64,000 nucleotides of DNA from Lachnospiraceae bacterium (lineage in GTDB: Bacteria > Bacillota > Clostridia > Lachnospirales > Lachnospiraceae): the NCBI GenBank assembly GCA_910574965.1, contig CAJTDB010000009.1, forward strand, positions 112,391-176,390, given 5' to 3'. Below the pieces are notes generated by a model. It saw nothing but the letters and a program-made list of their open reading frames with translations. It made no database searches and was not told the origin of the DNA. Positions 16,478 to 25,034 of this stretch are shown here, piece by piece. A program made the position numbers and the translations under genes. The stretch's first letter is position 1; each line of letters opens with the position of its first letter.

Positions 16478-17995
16478 ATGTCAGCATATCTTACATTTGA
16501 AAATATCAGTATGGAGTTTCCTGGAGTGAAGGCGTTGGATCAGATGAGCTTCTCGGCAGATAAAGGAGAAGTGGTTGCTTTTCTTGGAGAAAATGGCGCC
16601 GGAAAATCTACTCTGCTGAAAATACTCAACGGCGATTATCATCCGACAAAGGGAAGAGTCCGGATCGGCGGCAGAGAGGTTTCTTTTTCATCACCCAATG
16701 ATGCCATCGCTGCCGGCGTCAGCGTGATCTATCAGGAGAGGCAGCTCGCGTCTTTTTTAAGCATTGCAGAAAATATTTTTATCGGCAATATGCCAAAGAA
16801 AGGCATCTTGATTGATTTTGGAGAATTGAATCGGAAAGCCAAAGCGATTATAGAAGAATTTGGACTTTCGGTCAGTCCTGCAGAAAGAGTAAAAGATATT
16901 TCTGTGGCCTATCAGCAGATGGTGGAGATTATGAAAGCCTACAGCAGAAATGCAGATATCATCTGCTTTGATGAACCGACTGCTCCCCTTACAGACGCGG
17001 AGATTCCTATCTTGTTTCGAATTATCCGAAAGCTGAAAAAGATGAATAAAGTAATCATCTATGTATCGCATCGGATGAATGAGCTGTTTCAGATTGCAGA
17101 TCGGGTAATCGTATTTAAAGACGGAAAGTTTGTTGCTGATAAAAAGATGACAGAAACCGATGAACCAGAGCTGATTCGTCTGATGGTGGGCCGGGATCTG
17201 GGAGATGTGTTTCAAAGTCTGAAAAGAAACAAAAAACAGGGAGAGGTCGTACTGGAGATGAACCGGGTCACGACCGACCGGATCAAGGAAGTCAGCCTGC
17301 AGGTACATGCAGGGGAGATTCTTGGTCTGTCCGGACTTGCAGGTGCGGGCAGGACAGAAACGGCGAGGGCTGTCTTTGGTGCCGATCCGATGGTAAGCGG
17401 GGAGATGTTTTTAGACGGACAGGCATACAGGCCCAAAAGCCCAAGGGATGCCATGGATCATGGGATTGCTTTGTGCCCGGAGGACCGGAAGCTGGAAGGA
17501 CTTGCGCTGATTCGAAGCGTCAAAGAAAACATAGACGTCAGTATTCTGAACCGGCTGACCAGGGCAGGATTTGTGGATGAGAAAAAAGAAGCGGAATTTA
17601 TCCGGCAGTCTATTGAGGATTTTTCCATCAAGACCCCTTCTCCGGAGCAGAAGACACTCTATTTGTCCGGAGGGAATCAGCAGAAGATCATCTTGGCCAG
17701 ATGGCTGGCGATTCGCCCCAAACTAGTCATTTTTGACGAGCCGACCAAAGGAATCGATGTGGGGGCCAAAGCAGAGATTTATCAGATGATATGTGATACC
17801 GCCGGCAGCGGCGCCGCAGTCATTCTTATTTCTTCTGAACTGCCGGAAGTGATCGGGCTGTCCGACCGCATTCTGGTCATGAAGGAGGGAAGGGTAAGAG
17901 GAGAAATACTGCAAAAGGATGCAACAGAAGCGCTTGTCTTAAGCTATGCTATGATGAGTGAGATGGAGAGGGAGGAAACAAATGCAGAAAAATAA
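16478..17995 (+). CDS. Sugar-type ABC transporter ATP-binding protein (RbsA/MglA-like)
   Basis: 505 residues with two fused ABC domains, the arrangement of ribose/galactose importers. First domain: Walker A GENGAGKST (37-45), ISVAYQQM in place of the LSGGQ signature, Walker B ICFDEPTAPL. Second domain: degenerate Walker A (GLAGAGRTE), good signature LSGGNQQK and Walker B VIFDEPTKGID. GGGAGGGG precedes the ATG. The next gene is the cognate permease, but it is truncated, and no periplasmic-type binding protein gene is present here. Substrate not assignable; context with URO-D-family enzymes is unusual. Confidence 0.93.
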   Translation: MSAYLTFENISMEFPGVKALDQMSFSADKGEVVAFLGENGAGKSTLLKILNGDYHPTKGRVRIGGREVSFSSPNDAIAAGVSVIYQERQLASFLSIAENIFIGNMPKKGILIDFGELNRKAKAIIEEFGLSVSPAERVKDISVAYQQMVEIMKAYSRNADIICFDEPTAPLTDAEIPILFRIIRKLKKMNKVIIYVSHRMNELFQIADRVIVFKDGKFVADKKMTETDEPELIRLMVGRDLGDVFQSLKRNKKQGEVVLEMNRVTTDRIKEVSLQVHAGEILGLSGLAGAGRTETARAVFGADPMVSGEMFLDGQAYRPKSPRDAMDHGIALCPEDRKLEGLALIRSVKENIDVSILNRLTRAGFVDEKKEAEFIRQSIEDFSIKTPSPEQKTLYLSGGNQQKIILARWLAIRPKLVIFDEPTKGIDVGAKAEIYQMICDTAGSGAAVILISSELPEVIGLSDRILVMKEGRVRGEILQKDATEALVLSYAMMSEMEREETNAEK

Positions 17996-18383
17996 AGGGA
18001 TCAGGAAAGTTTTCAAATCAGATAATCTCGGAATTTTTGTTGCGTTGGTGGGCGTTATCGTTCTTTTTTCCATGATTAACAAAAACTATTTTACGACAGG
18101 TAATCTGGTCAATATACTAACGGCGGCATCTTTGACGGGACTTATCGCAGTAGGAGAGTCTTTGCTGCTGATCGCAGGGTATATGGACCTGTCCGCAGGC
18201 TCTCTGGCCGCCTTTGCAGGTGTGAGCGCTGCAATCATGATGCGGGCCGGGATGCCGGTAAGTGTGACGATTCCTGTGGTACTGATACTGGGAGCTCTGA
18301 TTGGATGTGTGAACGCGTTTTTTATTACGCAGCTTAAAATAGACGCTTTTATTGTTACTATGGCTCCATATGAATATTTTTAA
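17982..18383 (+). pseudogene. Truncated ABC permease (RbsC-like)
   Basis: 133 residues from the ATG at 17982 (GGGAGG upstream; overlaps the ATPase gene by 14 bp). The sequence is a normal RbsC/AraH-type start through NYFTTGNLVNIL, a GYMDLSAGSLAAF segment and KIDAFIVTMA. It breaks off with PYEYF and a stop, where the family has about 180 more residues and the remaining helices. The break lies about 50 bp before tRNA-Pro, so the rest of this operon was probably deleted. Non-functional importer as seen here. Confidence 0.85.
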
Positions 18384-18392
18384 AAATACCTA

Positions 18393-18421
18393 TTGCTTTT
18401 TGCTTCCGGATGCGTTATAAT
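18393..18421 (+). promoter_or_regulatory. Promoter of tRNA-Pro
   Basis: TTGCTT (18393-18398), 17-nt spacer, TATAAT (18416-18421), 12 nt before the tRNA 5' end. Confidence 0.75.
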
Positions 18422-18433
18422 ACATAACGTTGT

Positions 18434-18508
18434 CGGGGTATGGCTCAGCTTGGCTAGAGCGCACGGCTGGGGGCCGTGAGGTCGCAGGTTCGAATCCTGT
18501 TACCCCGA
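18434..18508 (+). tRNA. tRNA-Pro (anticodon GGG)
   Basis: Acceptor CGGGGTA/TACCCCG with discriminator A, anticodon stem CACGG/CCGTG around loop CTGGGGG (anticodon GGG), T arm AGGTTCGAATCCT. CCA not encoded. Confidence 0.95.
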
Positions 18509-18535
18509 TTAAGAAGAGCCAGGCTCTCAAAGGGG

Positions 18536-18598
18536 AGGGTACTGCGAAACGCCTTTCTGTTATAGAACAGGACGGCGTTTTGCAGTACCTTCTTTTTT
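18536..18598 (+). terminator. Terminator after tRNA-Pro
   Basis: GGTACTGCGAAACGCC pairs with GGCGTTTTGCAGTACC (one G-T pair) around a loop containing CTGTTATAGAACAG, then TTCTTTTTT. It also precedes lysA, so lysA either uses its own start site or read-through. Confidence 0.85.
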
Positions 18599-18633
18599 CG
18601 AAAAGAAATACAAAGATGAGGAGTAAAAAGCAG

Positions 18634-19905
18634 ATGAAAAAGACGCCCTTTGTTACGAAAGCACAGATCGAAGAGATTGCAAAGACTTATCCGACCCCTT
18701 TTCACATCTATGACGAAAAGGGCATCCGGGAAAATGTCCGGGCATTGTACGAGGCATTCTCCTGGAATCCGGGCTATAAGGAATATTTTGCAGTGAAAGC
18801 AACCCCCAATCCGTTTCTCATGCAGATTTTAAAAGAATATGGATGCGGGAGCGACTGTTCTTCCATGGCGGAGCTGGTACTGTCTGAGGCGGTAGGAATC
18901 GTCGGGCCGGAGATTATGTTTTCTTCAAATGATACGCCCTTAGAGGAGTTTGCATACTGTGAAAAATTAGGCGGCATTATCAATCTGGATGATATTACCC
19001 ATATTGAGGCGGTGGAAAAATCTGTGGGATATTTGCCGAAGACTATGAGCTGCCGTTATAATCCGGGCGGTTATTTTAAGATGAGCAACGGAATCATGGA
19101 TAACCCCGGAGATTCCAAATACGGCATGACCGAAGAACAGATTATAAAAGCCTTCCAGATCATGAAGGAAAAAGGAGTGGAGCATTTTGGCATCCACGCT
19201 TTTCTTGCCAGCAATACCGTGACCAATGAATATTATCCGCTGCTGGCAAAAGTGCTTTTTGAACTGGCAGTGAAATTAAAAGAGAAGACAGGCGTTCATA
19301 TTGCATTTATCAATCTGTCCGGCGGAATCGGCATTCCTTATACACCGGAGCAGGAGCCAAATGATATTCGGGTAATCGGAGAAGGAGTCCGTAAGGTATA
19401 TGAAGAGGTGCTTCTTCCAGCAGACATGGGGGATGTGGCGCTTTATACAGAGCTTGGCCGGTATATGATGGGACCTTATGGAGCGCTGGTGACACAGGCG
19501 ATTCATGAGAAACATATTCACAAAGAATATATTGGTACCGATGCCTGTGCTGCCGATCTGATGCGTCCGGCTATCTACGGTGCTTACCATCATATTACAG
19601 TGCTGGGAAAAGAAGATGCGCCCTGCGATCACCTGTACGATGTCACAGGGTCACTTTGTGAAAATTGTGACAAATTCGCGGTGGACCGGAAGCTTCCGAA
19701 AATCGAAAAGGGTGACTATCTGTTTATCCATGATGCAGGCGCCCATGGGCATTCTATGGGATATAATTATAATGGAAAGCTTCGTTCTGCAGAGCTTCTG
19801 CTTCGGGAGAACGGCACTGTGCAGATGATTCGTCGTGCGGAAACGCTGAAGGATTATTTTGCGACTTTTGACTGCTTTGAAATCGGAGAGCGGCTGGTAA
19901 AATAA
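18634..19905 (+). CDS. lysA: Diaminopimelate decarboxylase LysA
   Basis: Last step of lysine synthesis: decarboxylates meso-diaminopimelate; PLP enzyme of the alanine-racemase fold. 423 residues. The PLP lysine is in EYFAVKATPNP, the glycine-rich phosphate site in NLSGGIGIPY, and the C-terminal domain contains VTGSLCENCDKFA, the conserved Cys region at the dimer active site. Start at 18634 chosen because GAGGAG is about 10 nt upstream; an ATG at 18616 has none. Lies between two tRNA genes with terminators on each side, thus likely monocistronic. Confidence 0.94.
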   Translation: MKKTPFVTKAQIEEIAKTYPTPFHIYDEKGIRENVRALYEAFSWNPGYKEYFAVKATPNPFLMQILKEYGCGSDCSSMAELVLSEAVGIVGPEIMFSSNDTPLEEFAYCEKLGGIINLDDITHIEAVEKSVGYLPKTMSCRYNPGGYFKMSNGIMDNPGDSKYGMTEEQIIKAFQIMKEKGVEHFGIHAFLASNTVTNEYYPLLAKVLFELAVKLKEKTGVHIAFINLSGGIGIPYTPEQEPNDIRVIGEGVRKVYEEVLLPADMGDVALYTELGRYMMGPYGALVTQAIHEKHIHKEYIGTDACAADLMRPAIYGAYHHITVLGKEDAPCDHLYDVTGSLCENCDKFAVDRKLPKIEKGDYLFIHDAGAHGHSMGYNYNGKLRSAELLLRENGTVQMIRRAETLKDYFATFDCFEIGERLVK

Positions 19906-19919
19906 ATTTGCAGTAAGAA

Positions 19920-19955
19920 ACCCCGGCCTGTTCATCCGGACAGGCCGGGATTTTA
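19920..19955 (+). terminator. Terminator of lysA
   Basis: CCCGGCCTG and CAGGCCGGG form a 9-bp GC stem followed by ATTTTAA. Confidence 0.85.
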
Positions 19956-20033
19956 ACGCAAAATTTGGCTGAGAAACGAAATTTTTCTCTTGCATTTTGG
20001 AAATATTTATGATAGACTACAAGAGTTGAAGAC

Positions 20034-20116
20034 GCAGGAGTGGCGGAATGGCAGACGCATCAGACTCAAAATCTGACGTAGGTGACTATGTGTGGGTTCA
20101 AGTCCCATCTCCTGCA
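20034..20116 (+). tRNA. tRNA-Leu (anticodon CAA)
   Basis: Type II tRNA: acceptor GCAGGAG/CTCCTGC with discriminator A, anticodon stem TCAGA/TCTGA around CTCAAAA (anticodon CAA, codon UUG), long variable arm, T arm GGGTTCAAGTCCC. CCA not encoded. Confidence 0.95.
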
Positions 20117-20131
20117 TGTATGTATAGGATC

Positions 20132-20170
20132 GCCAGATCATTGTCCGAAGACAGTGTTCTGGCATTTTTT
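20132..20170 (+). terminator. Terminator after tRNA-Leu
   Basis: GCCAGATCATTGTC and GACAGTGTTCTGGC form the stem with loop CGAA, followed by ATTTTTT. Confidence 0.8.
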
Positions 20171-20265
20171 ATGGGACGGCGGAAGAACTGCCGGACAGGT
20201 GCCTTGCAATCCAGGAACCGATTCGTTATAATGGAATCAAAATGCAGATGGCAGGAGCAGAAGTC

Positions 20266-20589
20266 ATGAACTGTAAGGAAACCCAGAGGCTTCTGGTTCC
20301 CTATATCAACGGGGAGTTGGAAGAGAAAGAAGAAGAGAATTTTGTAAAGCATGTCCGCCATTGTCCGGAATGTTATGAGGAGCTGGAAGTTTATGCGACG
20401 GTCTTTGCAGGCATCCGGCAGTTGGACGGTGCGGAGGAGAAGATCGATTATCGGACGCTGGTGGAGGATTCTCTGGAGACTTCGGAAGAAGATGTCATAG
20501 ATGAACATTTTCTTGGAACTTATACATTTTTGCTGAGAACGGCGGCGACGATGGTGCTGTTCTATATGATGGTGAGGTGTTTTTTTTGA
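20266..20589 (+). CDS. Zinc-finger (zf-HC2) anti-sigma-like protein
   Basis: 107 residues. The N-terminus has the zf-HC2 pattern, MNCKETQRLLVPYINGEL, then VKHVRHCPECYEEL, i.e. a His-x3-Cys-x2-Cys zinc site found in anti-sigma factors. The C-terminus has one hydrophobic segment (about 86-104, LLRTAATMVLFYMMV) for membrane anchoring. No ECF sigma gene is adjacent, so its partner is unknown. CAGGAG precedes the ATG. Its TGA overlaps the polA ATG by one base, suggesting coupling. Confidence 0.8.
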   Translation: MNCKETQRLLVPYINGELEEKEEENFVKHVRHCPECYEELEVYATVFAGIRQLDGAEEKIDYRTLVEDSLETSEEDVIDEHFLGTYTFLLRTAATMVLFYMMVRCFF

Positions 20590-23186
20590 TGAACGGGAAA
20601 ATTGTACTGATCGATGGGCACAGTATCATTCACAGAGCCTTTTACGGAGTACCGGATTTGACCAATGCGGAAGGACTTCATACGAACGGGATCTATGGCT
20701 TCCTGAATATTATGTTTCGTATACTGGACGAAGAAAAGCCCGATTATCTGGCCGTGGCTTTTGATCTGGGTGCGCCTACATTTCGGCATAAAATGTATGA
20801 ACCGTACAAAGGAACAAGGAAAGGGATGCCGGACGAGCTTCGGGAGCAGGTTCCGGTACTGAAAGAGCTGCTGACTTCCATGGGGATTCCGCTGCTGATG
20901 CTGGAAGGCTATGAGGCGGACGACCTGCTGGGGACCGTGGCGAGAAAGAGCGAGGCAGAGGGACTGGATACGGTGATCGTCTCCGGGGACCGGGATCTTC
21001 TGCAGATTGCCACAGATCGGATTATGATCCGGATGCCGAAGACGAAGAGAGGAACGACAGAGATTGAAAATTACCATGCGCAGGATGTGAAGGAAGCGTA
21101 TGAGGTGACCCCGGCGCAGATCATCGAGCTGAAGGCGCTTATGGGAGATTCTTCCGACAATATTCCAGGAGTACCGGGCATCGGGGAAAAGGGTGCAACG
21201 GCGCTGATCACAGCTTATGGAAGCATTGAAAATGCCTACGCTCATGTGGAGGAGATCAAACAGAAGCGTACAAGAGAGGCTTTGCGGGACCATTATGATA
21301 TGGCGGTGATGAGCAAGAAGCTGGCAACCATCTGTGTGGACGTGCCGGTTTCCTGGGCATTAGAAGACGCGAAACTTGGGGACCTTTATACGCCGGAAGC
21401 CTATGAGTGGTGCCGGAAACTGAATTTCCGAAAATATTTGGAGCGGTTTGAACAGAAAGGGACCAAAAGTCCCGTGCAGGAGAAGGCGGAAGCCATACGG
21501 GTGGAAACGCGCCCGGAGGCGGAGAAGATTTTCACGAAAGCAAAGGCGCAGGACCGGATCGCCTTTGAACTTGTCCGGAAGAAAAAGGAAGGCGGCCTGA
21601 CTCTTACGTTGTCTGAAAGCGGCTATTCCATGACGACGGCAGAGGAAGAGCTTCATATTTCCCTGGCCCTGTCCCAGACAGAGTGCTATGATCTGGCAGA
21701 GGGGGGACTTTTGACCGAAGCGTGGCTTTTGGAGCAGCTTTTGCAGGTGTTGGAGACGGTGCCTTTTTGTGCCGTTTCCGATGTGAAAAAGCTGCTGCAT
21801 TCCGTCACTTTGGAACATCAGGAGCATCTTTTCGATATTGAAATCGCTGCTTATTTGATGAATCCTCTGGCCAGCAGCTATGCCCATGAAGATTTAAAAG
21901 AAGACTGGGCGGCACTGACGACCTGGAAACGGGCATCTCTTCTTCTGGACCAGATGGAGAAGACCGGAACAAAACATTTGTTCGACGAAATTGAAATGCC
22001 TCTGGTCTTTACACTTTATGATATGGAGCAGGAGGGCATCCGGGTCAATGCAGAGGAGCTGAAGAGCTACGGAGAGGCGCTGGTAGGAAGGATTGGCGAG
22101 CTGGAGCGCCAGATTCACGAGGCAGCAGGAGAGTCCTTTAATATCAATTCTCCCAAGCAGTTAGGCGTGATTCTTTTCGAGAAAATGGGGATGCAGGGAG
22201 GGAAGAAGACGAAGACCGGTTATTCTACCTCTGCGGAAGTGCTGGACAAGCTGGCACCGGAACATCCCATTGTCAAAGATATACTGGAATACCGGCAGCT
22301 TACCAAATTAAAATCTACCTATGCGGACGGCCTGGCCGGCTGTATTGCAGAAGACGGAAGGATCCACAGCAATTTCAATCAGACGATTACGGCTACTGGC
22401 AGGATCAGCAGCACCGAACCGAATCTTCAGAACATTCCTGTACGCATGGAGCTTGGACGGCTGATTCGAAAGGTGTTTATTCCAAGAGAAGGCTGTGTCT
22501 TTGTGGATGCAGACTATTCCCAGATTGAGCTTCGGGTGCTGGCCCATATGTCCGGGGACGAGACACTTATCGAAGCCTATCGGCAGGCGGAGGACATCCA
22601 CCGCATTACGGCTTCGCAAGTATTTCATGTGCCCTTCGAAGAAGTGACGCCTCTGCAGCGGCGCAATGCCAAGGCTGTTAATTTTGGCATCGTATATGGG
22701 ATCAGTTCCTTTGGGCTGTCTCAGGATCTGGATATTTCCAAGAAGGAAGCAGGGGAGTATATCGAACGGTATTTTGAGACTTATCCGGGAATCAAAGGTT
22801 TTCTGGACGGTCTGGTGGCCGGAGCCAGGGAAAAGGGTTATGTGACAACCATGTACGGAAGGCGCCGTCCCATACCGGAGCTGAAATCCCCGAATTTTGC
22901 ACAGCGTTCCTTTGGGGAGCGGGTAGCTATGAACTCTCCTATCCAGGGAACGGCTGCGGACATTATTAAGATTGCCATGATTCGGGTTCACGACCGCCTG
23001 AGAGACGAGGGGCTTAAATCCAAACTGATTCTTCAGGTACATGATGAGCTTCTTATTGAAGCATATGAAGAAGAAGCAGACCGGGTGGAGCAGATCCTTC
23101 AGGAAGAGATGGAGCAGGCGGCAGACCTGCGGGTGTCTTTAGAGATCGATATGCACCGCGGGATGAGCTGGTATGAGGCAAAATAA
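20589..23186 (+). CDS. polA: DNA polymerase I
   Basis: Repair and Okazaki-fragment polymerase. 865 residues: N-terminal 5'-3' exonuclease (ADDLLGTVA, SGDRDLLQI, GDSSDNIPGVPGIGEKGA), a central segment corresponding to the 3'-5' exonuclease fold in which I see no intact catalytic carboxylate set, as in Bacillus/Thermus-type enzymes, and family A polymerase motifs A (DADYSQIELR), B (RRNAKAVNFGIVYGIS) and C (VHDELLIE). ATG at 20589 preferred over an in-frame GTG at 20577. First of a polA-coaE-MBL run. Confidence 0.96.
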   Translation: MNGKIVLIDGHSIIHRAFYGVPDLTNAEGLHTNGIYGFLNIMFRILDEEKPDYLAVAFDLGAPTFRHKMYEPYKGTRKGMPDELREQVPVLKELLTSMGIPLLMLEGYEADDLLGTVARKSEAEGLDTVIVSGDRDLLQIATDRIMIRMPKTKRGTTEIENYHAQDVKEAYEVTPAQIIELKALMGDSSDNIPGVPGIGEKGATALITAYGSIENAYAHVEEIKQKRTREALRDHYDMAVMSKKLATICVDVPVSWALEDAKLGDLYTPEAYEWCRKLNFRKYLERFEQKGTKSPVQEKAEAIRVETRPEAEKIFTKAKAQDRIAFELVRKKKEGGLTLTLSESGYSMTTAEEELHISLALSQTECYDLAEGGLLTEAWLLEQLLQVLETVPFCAVSDVKKLLHSVTLEHQEHLFDIEIAAYLMNPLASSYAHEDLKEDWAALTTWKRASLLLDQMEKTGTKHLFDEIEMPLVFTLYDMEQEGIRVNAEELKSYGEALVGRIGELERQIHEAAGESFNINSPKQLGVILFEKMGMQGGKKTKTGYSTSAEVLDKLAPEHPIVKDILEYRQLTKLKSTYADGLAGCIAEDGRIHSNFNQTITATGRISSTEPNLQNIPVRMELGRLIRKVFIPREGCVFVDADYSQIELRVLAHMSGDETLIEAYRQAEDIHRITASQVFHVPFEEVTPLQRRNAKAVNFGIVYGISSFGLSQDLDISKKEAGEYIERYFETYPGIKGFLDGLVAGAREKGYVTTMYGRRRPIPELKSPNFAQRSFGERVAMNSPIQGTAADIIKIAMIRVHDRLRDEGLKSKLILQVHDELLIEAYEEEADRVEQILQEEMEQAADLRVSLEIDMHRGMSWYEAK

Positions 23187-23191
23187 AGAAG

Positions 23192-23779
23192 ATGAAAGTA
23201 ATAGGAGTGACCGGCGGAGTCGGGGCCGGTAAAAGTACAGTTCTTCAGTATCTGGAAAAGGCTTACGGCGCGCTGCTGATTGTGGCGGACCAGGTCGGGC
23301 ATGAGGTCATGGAGCCGGAAGCGGAAGCATATGAGAAGATTCGATTGGAATTCGGCTCCCAGGTCTTAGGCGCAGATGGCAGGATTGATCGGAAGGTGCT
23401 TGGAGAACTGGTGTTCGCAGATGCGGAGAAATTAAAAAAGCTGAATGCCATCGTGCATCCGGCAGTAAAAAGCGAAATTTTAAAACGCATCCGGCAGGCA
23501 GAGCTTGCAGGCAGAACCCTTGTGGTGGTGGAAGCGGCATTATTTCTGGAAGAAAAATATGATGCATTCTGCGGGGAAACATGGTATATTTATACAGATG
23601 AAGAGGAAAGGCGCAGAAGGCTTCAAAGGTCCAGAGGATATTCGGATGAACGAATCAGCCAGATTTTCCGGAACCAGAAAAGCCATGAAGAGTTCGTAAG
23701 CCGCTGTACATTTACCATTGACAATAACAAAACGGCAGAGGAGACCTGCCGTCAGATCGATAAAAGGATGAGAAGATAG
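23192..23779 (+). CDS. coaE: Dephospho-CoA kinase
   Basis: Final step of coenzyme A synthesis. 195 residues, full length, with Walker A GGVGAGKS at residues 8-15, the substrate-binding VADQVGHEVM, the LVVVEAALFLE core strand and the RRRRLQRSRGYSDERIS lid. Starts 5 bp after polA and ends where the MBL gene begins, a tight operon. Confidence 0.95.
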   Translation: MKVIGVTGGVGAGKSTVLQYLEKAYGALLIVADQVGHEVMEPEAEAYEKIRLEFGSQVLGADGRIDRKVLGELVFADAEKLKKLNAIVHPAVKSEILKRIRQAELAGRTLVVVEAALFLEEKYDAFCGETWYIYTDEEERRRRLQRSRGYSDERISQIFRNQKSHEEFVSRCTFTIDNNKTAEETCRQIDKRMRR

Positions 23780-24577
23780 ATGAGATTATGCAGTATTGCC
23801 AGCGGGAGCAGCGGGAACTGTATCTATACCGGCAGTGAGCGCACGCATCTGCTGGTGGATGCGGGGATCAGCGGAAAGAGTCTGGAGGCGGGCCTGCGCA
23901 AACTTCAGGTGGAGGGAAAGGATATTCAGGGGCTTTTGATTACCCATGAACATTCGGACCATATAAAGGGGGCCGGAGTGCTGGCACGCAGATACGGATT
24001 TCCGATCTATGCCACAGGCGGGACCATTGCCCGTATGAAACGCATGAAAAGTCTGGGTGCTGTTGACCCAGGGCTGTATCATGTGATCCGTGCCGATCAG
24101 CCTTTTACAATCGGAGATGTGGAGGTGGAGCCTTTTTCCATTTCCCATGATGCGGCGGAGCCGGTGGCCTATCGTTTTTCCTGCGGCGAGAAACATGCAG
24201 CCGTAGCTACGGACATGGGCGTATATACAGATTACATAGTGGAGCATCTGCAGGGGCTGGACGTGCTTTTGCTGGAAGCGAATCATGATATCCGGATGCT
24301 GCAGGCAGGACCTTATCCCTATCCGCTGAAACAAAGAATCATGGGAGAATGCGGCCATCTGTCCAACGAAAGCGCGGGGCAGTTGCTCTGCCGGATTCTG
24401 AACGACCATATGAAGCGGATCTATCTGGGACATCTAAGCAAAGAAAACAATTATGCGGAACTGGCATATGAGACGGTAAAACTGGAGATCGAGCTGGGAC
24501 CGGTAACATATAAGCCCGGTGATTTTGATATACAGGTGGCAAAGAGGGACTGCTGTTCAGAGTTTTGCGAATGGTAA
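23780..24577 (+). CDS. MBL-fold metallohydrolase (YycJ/WalJ-like)
   Basis: 265 residues of the metallo-beta-lactamase fold. The metal-binding motif THEHSDH is at 55-61, with further ligands in SISHDAAEP, ATDMG, LEANHD and YLGHLSKEN. Similar to Bacillus YycJ (WalJ), proposed to be a 5'-3' DNA exonuclease involved in repair, which fits the polA-coaE context. Begins immediately after the coaE stop codon. Confidence 0.87.
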   Translation: MRLCSIASGSSGNCIYTGSERTHLLVDAGISGKSLEAGLRKLQVEGKDIQGLLITHEHSDHIKGAGVLARRYGFPIYATGGTIARMKRMKSLGAVDPGLYHVIRADQPFTIGDVEVEPFSISHDAAEPVAYRFSCGEKHAAVATDMGVYTDYIVEHLQGLDVLLLEANHDIRMLQAGPYPYPLKQRIMGECGHLSNESAGQLLCRILNDHMKRIYLGHLSKENNYAELAYETVKLEIELGPVTYKPGDFDIQVAKRDCCSEFCEW

Positions 24578-24613
24578 CCGGGTCTGATGCAGAAGATCAG
24601 AAAGGAAGAAAAG

Positions 24614-24883
24614 ATGAAGAAATTTATTATTACAGTAGTGGGACGTGATACGGTGGGTATTATTGCAAAAGTCTGTACGTATCTGGCTGGGATTCAGGTT
24701 AATATTCTGGACATTTCCCAGACCATCGTAGACGGATACTTTAATATGATGATGATCGTGGACGCCGGAAAAGTAGAGGATACAGCGAAAATGTCCGGGG
24801 AACTGGATGCCCTTGGGAAAGAGATCGGCGTAAGGATTCACTGCCAGCACGAAGATATTTTTAATATGATGCACAGAGTGTGA
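24614..24883 (+). CDS. ACT-domain protein (UPF0237)
   Basis: 89 residues forming one ACT regulatory domain (VVGRDTVGIIAKVCTYLA and NILDISQTIVDGYFNMMMIV). In Firmicutes this gene is regularly followed by the UPF0210 gene, as here, but the biochemical role of the pair is not established. Start at 24614 chosen because AAAGGAAG precedes it; an upstream in-frame ATG (24587) lacks a site. Hairpin repeat R3 separates it from its partner gene. Confidence 0.9.
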   Translation: MKKFIITVVGRDTVGIIAKVCTYLAGIQVNILDISQTIVDGYFNMMMIVDAGKVEDTAKMSGELDALGKEIGVRIHCQHEDIFNMMHRV

Positions 24884-24900
24884 CCGGGGCGTTTTTGCTT

Positions 24901-25022
24901 GGATGCAAAACTTTAGTAAAACAGCATCCGATCGAAAAATGCCGGAAGACCTTTCGAGCATGAGAATGGGCGAAAGGTCTTCCAGACACGGGGCATTTTT
25001 TGATCGGATGCGGAACTCTAAT
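24901..25022 (+). repeat. Hairpin repeat locus R3 (most perfect copy)
   Basis: 5' tag GGATGCAAAACTTTAGTAAAACA; arm GCATCCGATC (24924-24933) pairs perfectly with GATCGGATGC (25002-25011); inner arms AAAAATGCC/GGCATTTTT and GGAAGACCTTTCG/CGAAAGGTCTTCC; 3' tag GGAACTCTAAT followed by TAGGAG. GGATGC at 24901 can alternatively pair with the same GCATCC. Confidence 0.9.
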
Positions 25023-25034
25023 TAGGAGAATAAA

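Noticed and set aside
18430-18633. N-terminal extension of the lysA reading frame through tRNA-Pro
   Set aside because: The stretch is a complete tRNA gene and a terminator; the true start at 18634 has GAGGAG.
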